A DNA stretch of 46,033 nucleotides from Planctomycetaceae bacterium (GTDB lineage: Bacteria; Planctomycetota; Planctomycetia; Planctomycetales; Planctomycetaceae). The notes under the pieces were generated by a model. The model ran no database searches, had not been told where the DNA came from, and worked only from the letters and a program-made list of their open reading frames with translations. Below are positions 1-10,874 of this stretch, one piece after another; the first letter of the stretch is position 1; every line of letters starts with the position of its first letter. The stretch covers positions 1 to 46,033 of the forward strand of contig JAJDEI010000094.1 in the NCBI GenBank assembly GCA_029259845.1. Reading direction: 5' to 3'. Position numbers and translations under genes: made by a program.

Positions 1-849
1 TGACCAACGGCGAAACGTCCGATTCATCCCTGAACCTCAACCACACCACCCCGAAATCGAAAATGCGTCGCGGCAAAACCTCTCTTACGCCATCTCACAC
101 ACAGATTCCCGGAGCGTTGAGGTATCCGGACAGGTTCCTAGGCGGTGACGAAACTCAACGAGCCAGCAGATGCGACACGGGACATTTTCCACGGCTGGGT
201 TGCTCGCGACTGTGGCGGTGGCCGCCAGTCAGTTCCACCGTACGAGGGGAAGATTCGAAGACAACGGCGGATTCATCGGTTGCCGGATTCCTGCGTTGTT
301 CACTCGCGGGGCTTCACTGAGCCATCTGAAGCGCCTTGGCCCCTGCGAATAACGCCATCAAAGAATCTGCTGGGGATTCTCGGGATTTTGGAGAAGACCG
401 ACCGGGACAAGCTCAATGGTAACCCGAAGCGTCAGCGAGGAAGCGAACGTGAGCGAGCGATTCGTCCCTCGCTGACGCTTCGGGTGACGAGGTTGCCCAG
501 CTTCAATCTTTGAACGGCCCTGATCGCGGGGAGGATTTGCTTGTCGGCTCCCGATTGAACGGGTAGGATGAACAGGTGGAAGCGGCGTGCTGATGTCGCT
601 TCCATCGATCCCGCCCGCTGAGCCTCCCGGCTCGGCTACCACCGCCGCCTGGATTGGTGGACCGGCATCGTCACGAACACATTTGAGCCCGCCGCGGGCC
701 TGGGTGTCAGAGGTCGACCGGTGAACGCTCGTCGTCATGGTTCCGGTCGGAGACTCCCACAGGGGAAACCGATTCCCTGTGCCGGACCAGCCTCTCTTCC
801 CCCTCCGGGCTCGCAGTTCGAATTCCGTCAGGATTGAGGACGCGCCACC
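1..849. other. Gene-free leader region
   Basis: No reading frame here has protein-like composition. The short frames on both strands are arginine- and proline-rich shadows, and a long minus-strand frame that runs into the next gene is an antisense artefact. The first three bases read TGA and could be the stop of a gene lying to the left, but nothing confirms that. The only structured object is the inverted repeat at 422-485. The region probably also holds the promoter of the gene starting at 850, but no convincing -35/-10 pair was recognised. Confidence 0.6.
422..485. repeat. Inverted repeat with 19-bp perfect stem
   Basis: The left arm (422-440, starting ACCCGAAGCGTCAGCG) is the exact reverse complement of the right arm (467-485), separated by 26 bases. 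Arms of this CCGAAGCGTCAGCGAGG type look like dispersed intergenic repeats rather than an intrinsic terminator, because no T-run follows. No second copy was found in this window. Confidence 0.75.
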
Positions 850-3800
850 ATGCACTCCGTCTCTGTGCGACTCTTGTCCGGCCTGCTGCTTGTGCTGCTC
901 GCTCCGCTGAATGTTCTTCGTGCAGAGGAGCCTGAAGGCCAGTCCGTCAGCTATTACGAACAGATTCGTCCGATCTTTCAGGCGCATTGCCAGGGTTGTC
1001 ATCAGCCGGCCAAAGCGGGCGGTGAGTTTGTGATGACTGATTTTGCCCGGTTGCTCCAGGGGGGCGAGAGCGAGGACGCGGCGATTGTTCCGGGTCAGCC
1101 GGACGACAGCTCTCTGATTCAGCTGATCACGCCGGCCGACGGTGAGGCAGAAATGCCCAAAGGGAAACCCGCACTGTCGGAGCCGGACATTGCTTTGATT
1201 CGCCAGTGGGTCGAACAAGGCGCGGCCGACGACACCCCCCCAAACGCGCGGCAGCGGTACGACGCGGAGCATCCCCCGGTCTACAGCCGTCCGCCGGTCG
1301 TGACGTCGCTCGATTTTTCGCCGGACGGCCAGCTCCTGGCAATCGCCGGCTTCCATGAAGTGCTGTTGCACAAGGCGGACGGCAGCGGACTGGTCGCCCG
1401 GTTGGTCGGCGTCTCGGAGCGGATCGAATCGGTCGCCTTCTCTCCGGACGGCAAACGCCTCGCCGTCACCGGCGGTCTTCCGGAGCGAATGGGAGAGATT
1501 CAGATTTGGAATCTGCAGGGAGAGGAGTCCGAAGACTCGCAACTCTCAACTCTCAACCCTCAACTCGTCCTCTCCGTCCCCCTCACCTACGACACCGTCT
1601 ATGGTGCCAGTTGGTCCCCCGACGGAGCGATGGTCGCCGTCGGCTGCGGGGACAACACGGTGCGGGCGTTTAATAGCGAGACGGGCGAACAGGTGTTCTT
1701 CAACGGGGCGCACGACGACTGGGCGCTCGATACGGTGTTCTCCGTCGACGGGTCGCAACTGGTGTCAGTTGGCCGCGACATGACGACCAAACTGTACGCG
1801 GTCGGCACGCAGCGATTCATCGACAACGTCACCTCGATCACACCGGGTGCCCTCAAGGGGGGCATCACCGCGATTGCCCGTCATCCGGAACGGGACGAGG
1901 TGTTGGTCGGCGGATCGGACGGCACGCCGCGCATCTACCGATTGAACCGCCTCACGAAGCGCGTCATCGGGGATGACGCCAATCTCATCCGCCGTTTCCC
2001 GGCGATGCGCGGCCGCATTTTCAGTGTCGCCTTCGCTCCCGACGGAAAGCGGATTGTGGCCGCCAGCAGCCTGGACGGCACGGGCCAAGTGAACGTCTAT
2101 GCGAGTGAGTATGACAGTACGTTGTCGGATGACCTGAAGAAGGTTTTGGCGAAGCAACCACGAAGCTGGAACGAAGAAGAGCGAAAGCAGGTCGAGGACT
2201 TCGTGACGGCTGACGTGACACTGATCGGCACAACGGATTTTCCGGGAGGAATGTTCGCAGTCGCCTACTCGCCGGATGGGGAAACAATCGCCGCAGCGGG
2301 AGCAGACGGCACGATTCGGTTCATCAACCCGTCCAATGGGGAAGTCACCCGCGAGTTTGCTCCGATCGATGTCGATCCGGATGTCCCGCGGGATGAGCGG
2401 ATGTCAGTCGCTGCGAAACGGCAAGCCGAGACAGACGCGAATCCTTCGGGCGAGCAATTGCCGCAGGGAGCGTCGCTCGCGGCCTTACAGGTCGAACCGG
2501 AGGCCGTGCGGCTGAACAGTGCGTACGACTATGACCAATTGCTCGTCAGTGGCTTGCTGGACACGGGCGATGCCGTCGACGTCACTCGCATGGCACACTT
2601 CGCGCTGGACAGCGACATCGCGCGCGTCTCCCCGTCCGGACGGGTCTCTGCGGGGCGCGACGGACTCGCAGCGTTGGTGATTTCGTTGGGCGATCAGGTG
2701 CAGGGCGTGCCGGTCGTCGTCGAGGGGACCAAGTCCGACAAACCGATCAGCTTTGTACAGGACGTGATGCCGGTGGTGTCCGCACTCGGCTGCAACGCGG
2801 GGACCTGTCACGGTTCGAAGAAGGGCAAAGAGGGATTCAAATTGTCGCTGCGTGGATACGACCCGATCCTCGATACCCGCGCCTGGACGGACGATTTGAA
2901 ATCGCGGCGTGTGAATCTGGCGTCACCGGACGACAGTCTGATGCTGCTTAAGGCGACCGGCGCGGTGCCCCATGTGGGGGGGCAACGCACGAAGCCGGGC
3001 GGAAAGTACTACGAAATCATCCGTCGCTGGATCGCCGAGGGGGCGAAGCTCGATCTCGATGTGCCGCGCGTGGCGAGCATCGGCATGCTGCCGGTCAATC
3101 CGGTCATTCAGCAGATCGGCGGCCGACAGCAGATGCGAGTCGTGGCGACATACAGCGATGGCTCGCAGCGGGACGTGACGGCCGAAGCGTTCATCGACAG
3201 CAGCGACACCGATATCGCCACCATCAACGCGGACGGTGTGGTCACAACGCTGCGGCGAGGCGAGACGGCGGTGCTGGCACGGTTCGAGGGGGCTTATGCG
3301 GCAACGACAGTCACGGCCATGGGAGACCGGACCGGCTTCGCTTGGAACGAACCGGAGGCATGGAACCGTGTCGATGAATTGGTGGCCGCCAAGTGGGAGC
3401 GGATGAAAATTGCTCCCTCCGGGCTGTGTACCGACGCGGAGTTTGTTCGTCGCGTTTACCTCGATCTCACCGGTCTCCCGCCGACGGTGGATCAGTTGAA
3501 GGCCTTCCTGGCTGACGCCCGCGAAACTCGCGTCAAGCGGGATGAACTTGTCGACGAGCTTGTCGGCAGCGAAGAGTACGTCACCTACTGGACGAACAAA
3601 TGGGCCGACCTGCTGCAGGTGAACAGCAAATTCATCGGCAAGCCGGGGGCCAAGGCGTTCCGGGACTGGATTCGCAACCAGCTCACGGCCAACACCCCGT
3701 ACAATGAGTTCTGCTATCAGGTTCTCACTGCGGATGGATCGAACAAGGAGAATCCGCCGGCGTCGTACTACAAGATTCTCCGCGAGCCGGACGCGATGAT

Positions 3801-5991
3801 GGAAAACACAACCCAACTCTTCCTCGGTGTCCGCTTCAACTGCAACAAGTGTCACGACCATCCGTTTGAGCGATGGACACAGGACCAGTACTACGAGACG
3901 GCGGCGTTTTTCGCCCGTGTCGGCCTCAAAAAGGATGAAGCGAGCGGCGACAAGACGATCGGCGGGACCGCCGTCGAGGGGGCGAAACCGTTGTATGAGG
4001 TCGTCTACGAGAAACCGGAGGGAGAAGTTGCCAACATTCGGACCGGTGACACCACCGCCCCAGCGTTCCCCTACCACGCGGAATTCGCAGTGAGCGACGG
4101 CGCCACTCGCCGCGAGCGGCTGGCCCGCTGGATCATCTCACCGGACAACCACTACTTCGTGGAAAGCTACGTGAACCGCGTGTGGGGATATCTGCTGGGC
4201 GTCGGTCTGATCGAGCCCTTGGACGACATCCGCGCCGGGAACCCGCCGAGCAATCCGGAGTTGCTGGATTGGCTGGGCGGCGAGTTCATTCAGTCCGGTT
4301 TCGACGTCCGCCAGTTAATGCGCACCATTTGCAAGAGTCGCACCTATCAGCTTTCCATCGCCACCAACGAATGGAATGCCGACGACGCATCGAACTACTC
4401 GCACGCCATCGCCAAACGGCTGCCGGCCGAAGTGCTCTACGATGCCGTGTACACGGTGACCGGTGCGAAGATGAAGATCCCCGGGGTCCCCGAAGGAACA
4501 CGGGCCGCTGCACTCGCCGACGCGGGGAGCGAATTGTCCGACAACTTCCTCGCAAACCTCGGCCGTCCGGCGCGTGAGAGTGCCTGCGAATGTGAGCGTT
4601 CGCACGACTTGCAGTTGGGACCGGTGATGGCATTGATGAACGGGCCGACGGTCAGCGACGCCATCTCCCAGCCAGACAACACGATCACCAAACTGGTCGC
4701 CGAACAACCGGATGACACCCAACTGATCGAGGAATTGTTCCTCCGAATCCTCAACCGGCCGGCCCGGGCCGATGAGATCGAAGCCGCGAAAAGTGTGCGG
4801 GAGCAGCTCGACCAGGAGCACGCCCAGTTGGCCGCCGAGTTGAAGGCGTACGAGGCAGAAATCGCTCCGGTGGTTGCCGAACGTGAAGCCAAACGGGAAG
4901 CGGCAATCGCAGCGGCGAAGACGGACCTCGAGGCTTTCCGGGAGCAAATCGCTCCGCGTGAAGCCCAACTCGACAAAGAGCAACAGGCACGAACCGCCGA
5001 ACAGGAACAGGAACTGGCGGCTTTCGACAGCGAACAACTGCCCGCCGCCCTCAGCACGTGGGAGAACGAGTATCGCCGGTCGGCGACGTGGGTTCCGCTC
5101 GATCCTTCATCGCTCAAGTCGACCAGTGACGTGAAGCTCGCCAAGCAGCCCGATTTGTCCGTGCTGGCCAGCGGATCGACAAACCGCCGGACGGAGTACG
5201 AGATCGTGGCCGACACCAACCTGCGTCGCATCACCGGCATTAAGATCGAAGCGCTGACCGATGCCTCTCTCCCCGGTTTCGGTCCGGGACTGGCACCCAA
5301 CGGCAACTTCGTTTTGACCGAACTGCTGGTTCAATGGGCGACGGCGGAAAAACCGGACGAAAAGAAGCGAATCGAGTTCGCCTCCGCCAAAGCCGATTTC
5401 GAGCAGGAGTCACTCGAAGCGGGCAAGGCCATCAACGGCAAACAGGACGAGAGTGGCGACGGTTGGGCCATCTCACCCCAGTTGGGCGTCGACCATGTCG
5501 CCGTCTTCTCCCTCAAGGAGCCGCTCACCCTGCAGCAGGCGACTCGGCTGACGATCGCCCTCGATCAACGGCATGCCGACCGCAAGCACCTGCTGGGTCG
5601 CTTCCGCATCTCGGTGACCGATGCCGAGAATCCGCTGGAATTCGGCATTCCGCGGGACATCGACCAGATTCTCACGACTGCCCCGGCCGCTCGTGACGAT
5701 GCCCAGAAGCAGACGCTGCTGAACTGGTTCCGGTCGCAGAATGCCGAGCGGCGTCAAAAGGAATTAGCGCTCGCCAAGAGCCAACAGCCGCGGCCCATCG
5801 ACCCCGGTATCACCGAGCGTCAGGCGAAAATCGACCTTGAGAGCCAGCCGCTGCCCGTCGACCCGCAGCTCGCGCGGCTCCAACGGGCCGTCAAACTCAG
5901 CGAAGACCAACTGCAGCACGCCCGGCTCACCGCCGCCCAGGACATCGCCTGGGCCTTGGTCAACAGCCCGGCGTTTCTGTTCAACCGATAG
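850..5991 (+). CDS. Giant secreted PSCyt1/WD40/Ig-like/DUF1549/DUF1553 protein
   Basis: This 1713-residue protein begins with a signal peptide (about residues 1-25, LLSGLLLVLLAPLNVLRA). A cytochrome-c-like PSCyt1 domain follows with a CxxCH heme motif at C47/C50/H51. WD40-type repeats span about 140-495, with recurring 'SPDG' blades. An Ig-like (BIG2) segment lies near 545-627, then a second cytochrome-like segment with the non-standard spacing CNAGTCH near 647. A second BIG2 domain spans about 745-823 and DUF1549 about 835-1035, the latter with CNKCH at 998-1002. DUF1553 starts near 1075. DUF1553 appears split: after about 1307 comes a charged coiled-coil stretch and a beta-rich domain, and the typical DUF1553 ending (ALVNSPAFLFNR) returns only at the C terminus. 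DUF1501 follows after 54 bp, so the two are probably co-transcribed. The biochemical function of this family is unknown; an envelope or periplasmic location is inferred from the signal peptide. Confidence 0.95.
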   Translation: MHSVSVRLLSGLLLVLLAPLNVLRAEEPEGQSVSYYEQIRPIFQAHCQGCHQPAKAGGEFVMTDFARLLQGGESEDAAIVPGQPDDSSLIQLITPADGEAEMPKGKPALSEPDIALIRQWVEQGAADDTPPNARQRYDAEHPPVYSRPPVVTSLDFSPDGQLLAIAGFHEVLLHKADGSGLVARLVGVSERIESVAFSPDGKRLAVTGGLPERMGEIQIWNLQGEESEDSQLSTLNPQLVLSVPLTYDTVYGASWSPDGAMVAVGCGDNTVRAFNSETGEQVFFNGAHDDWALDTVFSVDGSQLVSVGRDMTTKLYAVGTQRFIDNVTSITPGALKGGITAIARHPERDEVLVGGSDGTPRIYRLNRLTKRVIGDDANLIRRFPAMRGRIFSVAFAPDGKRIVAASSLDGTGQVNVYASEYDSTLSDDLKKVLAKQPRSWNEEERKQVEDFVTADVTLIGTTDFPGGMFAVAYSPDGETIAAAGADGTIRFINPSNGEVTREFAPIDVDPDVPRDERMSVAAKRQAETDANPSGEQLPQGASLAALQVEPEAVRLNSAYDYDQLLVSGLLDTGDAVDVTRMAHFALDSDIARVSPSGRVSAGRDGLAALVISLGDQVQGVPVVVEGTKSDKPISFVQDVMPVVSALGCNAGTCHGSKKGKEGFKLSLRGYDPILDTRAWTDDLKSRRVNLASPDDSLMLLKATGAVPHVGGQRTKPGGKYYEIIRRWIAEGAKLDLDVPRVASIGMLPVNPVIQQIGGRQQMRVVATYSDGSQRDVTAEAFIDSSDTDIATINADGVVTTLRRGETAVLARFEGAYAATTVTAMGDRTGFAWNEPEAWNRVDELVAAKWERMKIAPSGLCTDAEFVRRVYLDLTGLPPTVDQLKAFLADARETRVKRDELVDELVGSEEYVTYWTNKWADLLQVNSKFIGKPGAKAFRDWIRNQLTANTPYNEFCYQVLTADGSNKENPPASYYKILREPDAMMENTTQLFLGVRFNCNKCHDHPFERWTQDQYYETAAFFARVGLKKDEASGDKTIGGTAVEGAKPLYEVVYEKPEGEVANIRTGDTTAPAFPYHAEFAVSDGATRRERLARWIISPDNHYFVESYVNRVWGYLLGVGLIEPLDDIRAGNPPSNPELLDWLGGEFIQSGFDVRQLMRTICKSRTYQLSIATNEWNADDASNYSHAIAKRLPAEVLYDAVYTVTGAKMKIPGVPEGTRAAALADAGSELSDNFLANLGRPARESACECERSHDLQLGPVMALMNGPTVSDAISQPDNTITKLVAEQPDDTQLIEELFLRILNRPARADEIEAAKSVREQLDQEHAQLAAELKAYEAEIAPVVAEREAKREAAIAAAKTDLEAFREQIAPREAQLDKEQQARTAEQEQELAAFDSEQLPAALSTWENEYRRSATWVPLDPSSLKSTSDVKLAKQPDLSVLASGSTNRRTEYEIVADTNLRRITGIKIEALTDASLPGFGPGLAPNGNFVLTELLVQWATAEKPDEKKRIEFASAKADFEQESLEAGKAINGKQDESGDGWAISPQLGVDHVAVFSLKEPLTLQQATRLTIALDQRHADRKHLLGRFRISVTDAENPLEFGIPRDIDQILTTAPAARDDAQKQTLLNWFRSQNAERRQKELALAKSQQPRPIDPGITERQAKIDLESQPLPVDPQLARLQRAVKLSEDQLQHARLTAAQDIAWALVNSPAFLFNR

Positions 5992-6045
5992 CCAGTACCT
6001 GTATACTCACCTTGCCACATCTCCTTCATATCGGGGAAACCTTCC

Positions 6046-7518
<1,473 letters not shown>

Positions 7519-7552
7519 TAGATCCAACGTCGGGCGACCCGCCCAACTGGCC

Positions 7553-7586
7553 GGGTCGCGAAGCGACAAGATGCCTCACACTCAGC
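7553..7586 (+). repeat. 34-bp exact direct repeat, copy 1
   Basis: These 34 bases (beginning GGGTCGCGAAGCGACAAG and ending CACTCAGC) occur again without a mismatch at 28422-28455 in the same orientation. Both copies are intergenic, just downstream of a plus-strand gene. The second copy belongs to a larger imperfect inverted repeat, so this is probably a partial copy of the same mobile or REP-like element. Confidence 0.8.
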
Positions 7587-7622
7587 ATCCGAACGTTGTT
7601 GTCGCGTCGGAAGGCGGGTCCG

Positions 7623-7701
7623 GTAGGTCAGGCTCCCGCCTGACGACGGTGAAGAGTGGAGTCCCGAATCACCGTTCGCGTCAGGCGGGAGCCTGACCTA
7701 C
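7623..7701. repeat. REPIN-like inverted repeat with 23-bp perfect arms
   Basis: The left arm (7623-7645, GTAGGTCAGGCTCCCGCC...) and right arm (7679-7701) are exact reverse complements, separated by 33 bases. A diverged single arm recurs at 8089-8110. Two REP-like arms in inverted orientation with a short spacer fit a REPIN-type element. Without a T-run and with such long arms, a terminator role is possible but secondary. Confidence 0.8.
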
Positions 7702-7744
7702 GTTGCTAAAACCAAATTGGGCGGATCGGATTTGAGACAACCTA

Positions 7745-8053
7745 ATGACCAGCTTCATTTTCGCAATGCTGGCGGACGTGTTCTTTGGCTCCGCGAAACA
7801 GCGCATCGACGCTGCCGAAGCGTTCGATACTCCACCTCGCAATCCAACAGCCAGATGCTGGGCCACGCTCGCACTCGCCCTGTTTCTCGCAACCTCGTTT
7901 CTGTTACTCATCGCTACGTTGATCGACTGGTTTACAGCGAAGCGACTCCTCTCGGAAGTTTTCGGATGGACCGGAATCGTCTGTATGCAACTCTGCGTCG
8001 TGTGTGGCACTCGGTATGCCGTCGTTAACAAACCCATATCACAAGATTTCTAG
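7745..8053 (+). CDS. Small membrane protein, unknown
   Basis: This 102-residue frame starts with ATG and has two likely transmembrane segments: about residues 40-62 (ATLALALFLATSFLLLIATL) and about 72-90 (FGWTGIVCMQLCVVCGTRYA). No family is recognised. The ribosome binding site is weak. It sits between two repeat-rich spacers and is not clearly part of an operon. The hydrophobic, non-arginine-rich composition sets it apart from the shadow frames around it, which is the main reason for accepting it. Confidence 0.5.
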   Translation: MTSFIFAMLADVFFGSAKQRIDAAEAFDTPPRNPTARCWATLALALFLATSFLLLIATLIDWFTAKRLLSEVFGWTGIVCMQLCVVCGTRYAVVNKPISQDF

Positions 8054-8061
8054 CACGTTCT

Positions 8062-8110
8062 GGTGGGCGAAGCCCACCCTACAGTCCGGTAGGTCAGTCA
8101 CCCGCCTGAC
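8062..8110. repeat. REP-like hairpin GGTGGGC-nnn-GCCCACC plus solo arm
   Basis: Bases 8062-8078 form a 7-bp stem with a 3-base loop (GGTGGGCGAAGCCCACC), followed by CTAC. The same hairpin plus CTAC occurs in both orientations at 43251-43274 and 43457-43477. Immediately after it, 8089-8110 is a diverged single arm of the 7623-7701 element. Two REP-like families are therefore juxtaposed behind the small membrane gene. Confidence 0.65.
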
Positions 8111-8209
8111 CAATGGCACATGCCGACTGGGTTTTGTCTGACTTCACTTCGTGTCTTCGTGGTTCTGTTTCGACCACAAAGACACAATGGCACAAAGGTC
8201 GCCGGGTGC

Positions 8210-8233
8210 CACTGGCCGGCTTGTCCGCCAGTG
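8210..8233. repeat. Small inverted repeat CACTGGC/GCCAGTG
   Basis: CACTGGC (8210-8216) pairs with GCCAGTG (8227-8233) across a 10-base loop. It lies about 60 bp beyond the stop of the minus-strand glycosyltransferase, so it could act in transcript 3'-end formation, although no T-run is visible. Confidence 0.4.
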
Positions 8234-8291
8234 CGAGTGAATTGGGGTGCTGCCGGTTGTGCATGGCATCATTCGCTGAGGACGGGTAAGC

Positions 8292-9011
8292 TCAGCCGGT
8301 TTCGCGGCGGGCGTCGTAGAAGAATTCGAGGCCTTCGCGGCTTTGGATGCCTTGGCGGCCGCGGAACAGCGTCTGGATTGCGGCCCGCAGGATTTGGCCG
8401 GTCGTATACAGCCGCAGCTTGCGGGGTGAGGAGATGACCGCTTCGGCCAATAGGACGAACCGTCCGCGACTGCGCAGCGCGGTTGAGATGAAACGCTCTT
8501 CGGCGGCGAAGTAGGCCTCGTCGAAGCCGCCGACCGCGTCGAACTCCTGCTTGGCGGCGAAGATGAAACAGCCGGCGGCCCATCCGCAGATACGTTGCCA
8601 GCCGAAGCAGAACAGCGCGATCGGCACTCGCGAGAGCCAGCCGATGCCGTCGAACCGCACCCAGGCACCGCCGCCGACCGCACCCGATTCCATCGCTTCC
8701 CAGGCTGCCCGCAGCGTCTCTGCCGGCAGCCGCGTGTCGGCGTCGAGAAACACCAATCGCTCCCCCTGAGCCGCGCGGGCACCGGCGTTGCGGACCGCTC
8801 CGATGTTGTGTAACTCGACTTCAATCACCCGGGCCCCCTGTGCGCGGGCAATCTCGCCGGTGCGGTCGGTCGAGCCGTCGTCGACCACGATGCACTCCCA
8901 CGGCTGCCCCAGCCCGTCGGCCGCCGCCCGGACCGAATCGAGCGTCGCCCCCAGCTCGTACTCTTCATCACGAGCCGGAATCACGATCGAAAGCAGGGGC
9001 GTTGGTGGCAT
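8292..9011 (-). CDS. Glycosyltransferase family 2
   Basis: This 239-residue cytosolic or membrane-associated GT-A glycosyltransferase has no leader. The nucleotide-sugar fold starts at once (LLSIVIPARDEEYELGATLDS, residues 6 onward). DDGSTDRTGE (44-53) and FLDADTRLP (about 88-96) give the conserved aspartates, the second being the metal-binding DxD-like motif. RNAGA (74-78) is also typical. The donor and acceptor cannot be deduced. It resembles the short TIGR04283-type GT2 enzymes in length. The ATG at 9011 is the only reasonable start. The gene stands alone on the minus strand, bordered by repeats on both sides. Confidence 0.9.
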   Translation of the reverse strand: MPPTPLLSIVIPARDEEYELGATLDSVRAAADGLGQPWECIVVDDGSTDRTGEIARAQGARVIEVELHNIGAVRNAGARAAQGERLVFLDADTRLPAETLRAAWEAMESGAVGGGAWVRFDGIGWLSRVPIALFCFGWQRICGWAAGCFIFAAKQEFDAVGGFDEAYFAAEERFISTALRSRGRFVLLAEAVISSPRKLRLYTTGQILRAAIQTLFRGRQGIQSREGLEFFYDARRETG

Positions 9012-9059
9012 GCCCCCATTCTATACGGGGCACTCACCAGGGCGGACGTGTTTTTCACA

Positions 9060-9174
9060 AGGGGGGGGTGTCGGCGATTCGCCGTCGGCGTTGCCTCCGG
9101 GCTAACAGGAATCATGGATGGGAGTTAGCCCGGAGCCAACGGCGACGGACGACGTCAGTGCGACGCCCCAACTT
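9060..9174. repeat. 115-bp palindromic element, copy 1
   Basis: This stretch is clearly similar, in reverse complement, to 19678-19791; I estimate more than 80 percent identity by eye. Its centre is an imperfect inverted repeat: CCTCCGGGCTAAC near 9095 against GTTAGCCCGGAG near 9124. Both copies lie in spacers next to gene starts. Here the element directly precedes the zinc-ribbon gene, so its promoter must lie inside the element or between it and 9271. Confidence 0.75.
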
Positions 9175-9270
9175 CGAAAGAACGTTTTCCCTGTCAACCC
9201 TTGGACGCTGTCCGTTTGCCTGTCACAATGGGGGTGGCCATTCGATTCCTCGCTGACGCCCAAGCCGCCC

Positions 9271-10197
9271 ATGTCGATCAAGTTTCGTTGCGCGTGTGGA
9301 AAGGTCTACAAAGTCAAAGACTCGCTTGCCGGCCGAAAGACGGTCTGCAAGGGGTGCGGGAAGAAACTGCGGATTCCCGGCGGGACTCAGGTTTCGGACG
9401 GGACTCAGGCCGCCGTGGCCGCGGGCGACAGTTTTGAGTTTTCGAATGACCTGCCGGACCGCTCGCCTGCCGGAGCCGCCCCGCCCCCGTTGGTCGACGT
9501 CAAACGCAAGCGGCGAAGGCCCGCTGAAGACACATCCCGCGAGGCTCGCGAGCCGTCGGCAGGGCGAAAGACAATGCTGATCGCCGGCCTGGCGTTGTTC
9601 GGACTGCTGGGCATCGGCGGAATCGCTTTCGTCGTCGTCAGCTCCGGGGACGGCGGCGGAACGCGTTCCGCGGAACCGGAAGCCCCGCCGCAATACGCGG
9701 CTTTCGCGTCGGCGGAAGGCCATTTCAAATGCAAATTCCCCGATGGCTGGGAGATGAATGAAGGGGGCGGCACGGGAGGCCAGCCTCCCTGGGCCAGGTT
9801 TAAGGACGGCACCGCCACCATCTCGATCAAGGCCAGCCAATCGGGCAGCGCCATCAGCGACATGGCCGGTGCCTCCCAGGCACCCGGCGGGCTGGAGGAG
9901 ATGGACGACGATCTCACGCCCATTGCGAGAGTTCACGACTTCCAGAAAGAGATCATCAAACACAACTACTCCGACTATGAGGAGCAGCCCGCCAGGAACA
10001 TCGAAATCCCCTGGGGCGAGGTCCGCATTTCGGAGTTCACCGGCAGCGAAGGCTTGCTGGGATCGAAAGCCCAGGGCTACCGCGTGACACTCACCGGCGT
10101 GCAATGGCAGTTCAACATGATCTGCTCATGTCCCCAGCGGGACTGGGACCGTTTCCAGCCGATCTTCGACCACGTGATTCACTCGGTCTCCCACTGA
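9271..10197 (+). CDS. Zinc-ribbon, single-span membrane protein
   Basis: Starting at the ATG at 9271 gives 308 residues. An N-terminal zinc-ribbon-like motif has cysteines at 7, 9, 26 and 29 (CACGKVYKV...CKGCGKKLRIP), a common N terminus in planctomycete proteins. A low-complexity basic linker (about 60-100) leads to a transmembrane helix at about 102-124 (MLIAGLALFGLLGIGGIAFVVV). The C-terminal 180 residues form an unrecognised soluble domain (YAAFASAEGHFKCKFPDGWE...) that resembles stress- or PsbP/DUF1795-like folds only in general composition. The frame stays open upstream to 9118, but that part overlaps the repeat element and reads poorly. Function unknown. Confidence 0.85.
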   Translation: MSIKFRCACGKVYKVKDSLAGRKTVCKGCGKKLRIPGGTQVSDGTQAAVAAGDSFEFSNDLPDRSPAGAAPPPLVDVKRKRRRPAEDTSREAREPSAGRKTMLIAGLALFGLLGIGGIAFVVVSSGDGGGTRSAEPEAPPQYAAFASAEGHFKCKFPDGWEMNEGGGTGGQPPWARFKDGTATISIKASQSGSAISDMAGASQAPGGLEEMDDDLTPIARVHDFQKEIIKHNYSDYEEQPARNIEIPWGEVRISEFTGSEGLLGSKAQGYRVTLTGVQWQFNMICSCPQRDWDRFQPIFDHVIHSVSH

Positions 10198-10217
10198 CTC
10201 CGGCGGCTGTTTCCCCG

Positions 10218-10835
10218 ATGTGGCGCCAACCGTACATCATCGCCCTGCTGGTTTTTAATGCCGCCTATCTATCGGCGGCGACAGTCGTCGCGGTCCGGGC
10301 GGGCAACGGTGAGTTCGCGTTTTATCTCGTCGTGATGCTGCTGCTTGCCGCGGCGGTGATGGCCGTGCATGCCCGGGTGCATCTCTCGCGCGGCGTGCTG
10401 TGGGGGCTGAGCCTGTGGGGACTGGCTCATATGGCAGGCGGACTCGTGCCGATTCCGGAGGGCTGGCCGATCAACGGCGACATCCGCGTGCTCTACAGCC
10501 TGTGGCTGATTCCCGACGTCTTGAAGTACGATCAGATTGTGCACGCCTACGGCTTTGGCGTGACGACATGGCTCTGCTGGGAAGGCCTCCGCAAGATTAT
10601 TGCGGGACAGCGACAAGAGCCTGTCGGCAGGATTCGCCCCACGCCGGGCATGCTCGTCCTGGTGGCGGCTGCGGGCATGGGATTTGGTGCGATGAACGAG
10701 GTCGTCGAATTCATCGCCACACTGACGATGCCGGAAACAAACGTCGGCGGCTACGTCAACACCGGCTGGGACCTCGTCTCCAATCTGGCCGGCTGCACGC
10801 TTGCTGCGTTGTTCATCCGACTGCAGAATGCTTGA
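10218..10835 (+). CDS. YjdF/DUF2238-like integral membrane protein
   Basis: This 205-residue protein starts at the ATG at 10218 (MWRQPYIIALLVFN). The upstream extension in frame overlaps the previous gene and is unlikely. It has about five hydrophobic segments. Polar residues typical of the YjdF/DUF2238 family are visible: a YDQIVHAYGFG motif in the middle, an MNEVVEF motif near residue 160, and GWDLVSNLAG near the C terminus. No reaction is established for the family. It lies 20 bp after the zinc-ribbon gene and about 40 bp before queE on the same strand, so the three may be co-transcribed. Confidence 0.85.
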   Translation: MWRQPYIIALLVFNAAYLSAATVVAVRAGNGEFAFYLVVMLLLAAAVMAVHARVHLSRGVLWGLSLWGLAHMAGGLVPIPEGWPINGDIRVLYSLWLIPDVLKYDQIVHAYGFGVTTWLCWEGLRKIIAGQRQEPVGRIRPTPGMLVLVAAAGMGFGAMNEVVEFIATLTMPETNVGGYVNTGWDLVSNLAGCTLAALFIRLQNA

Positions 10836-10874
10836 ATCTCGTCATGCGGTCATTTTTTGACGCAGCCTTGCCCG

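Noticed and set aside
358..1542. 394-residue minus-strand frame across the leader and start of gene 1
   Set aside because: It runs through the inverted repeat and antisense to the signal peptide region, and its composition is shadow-like.
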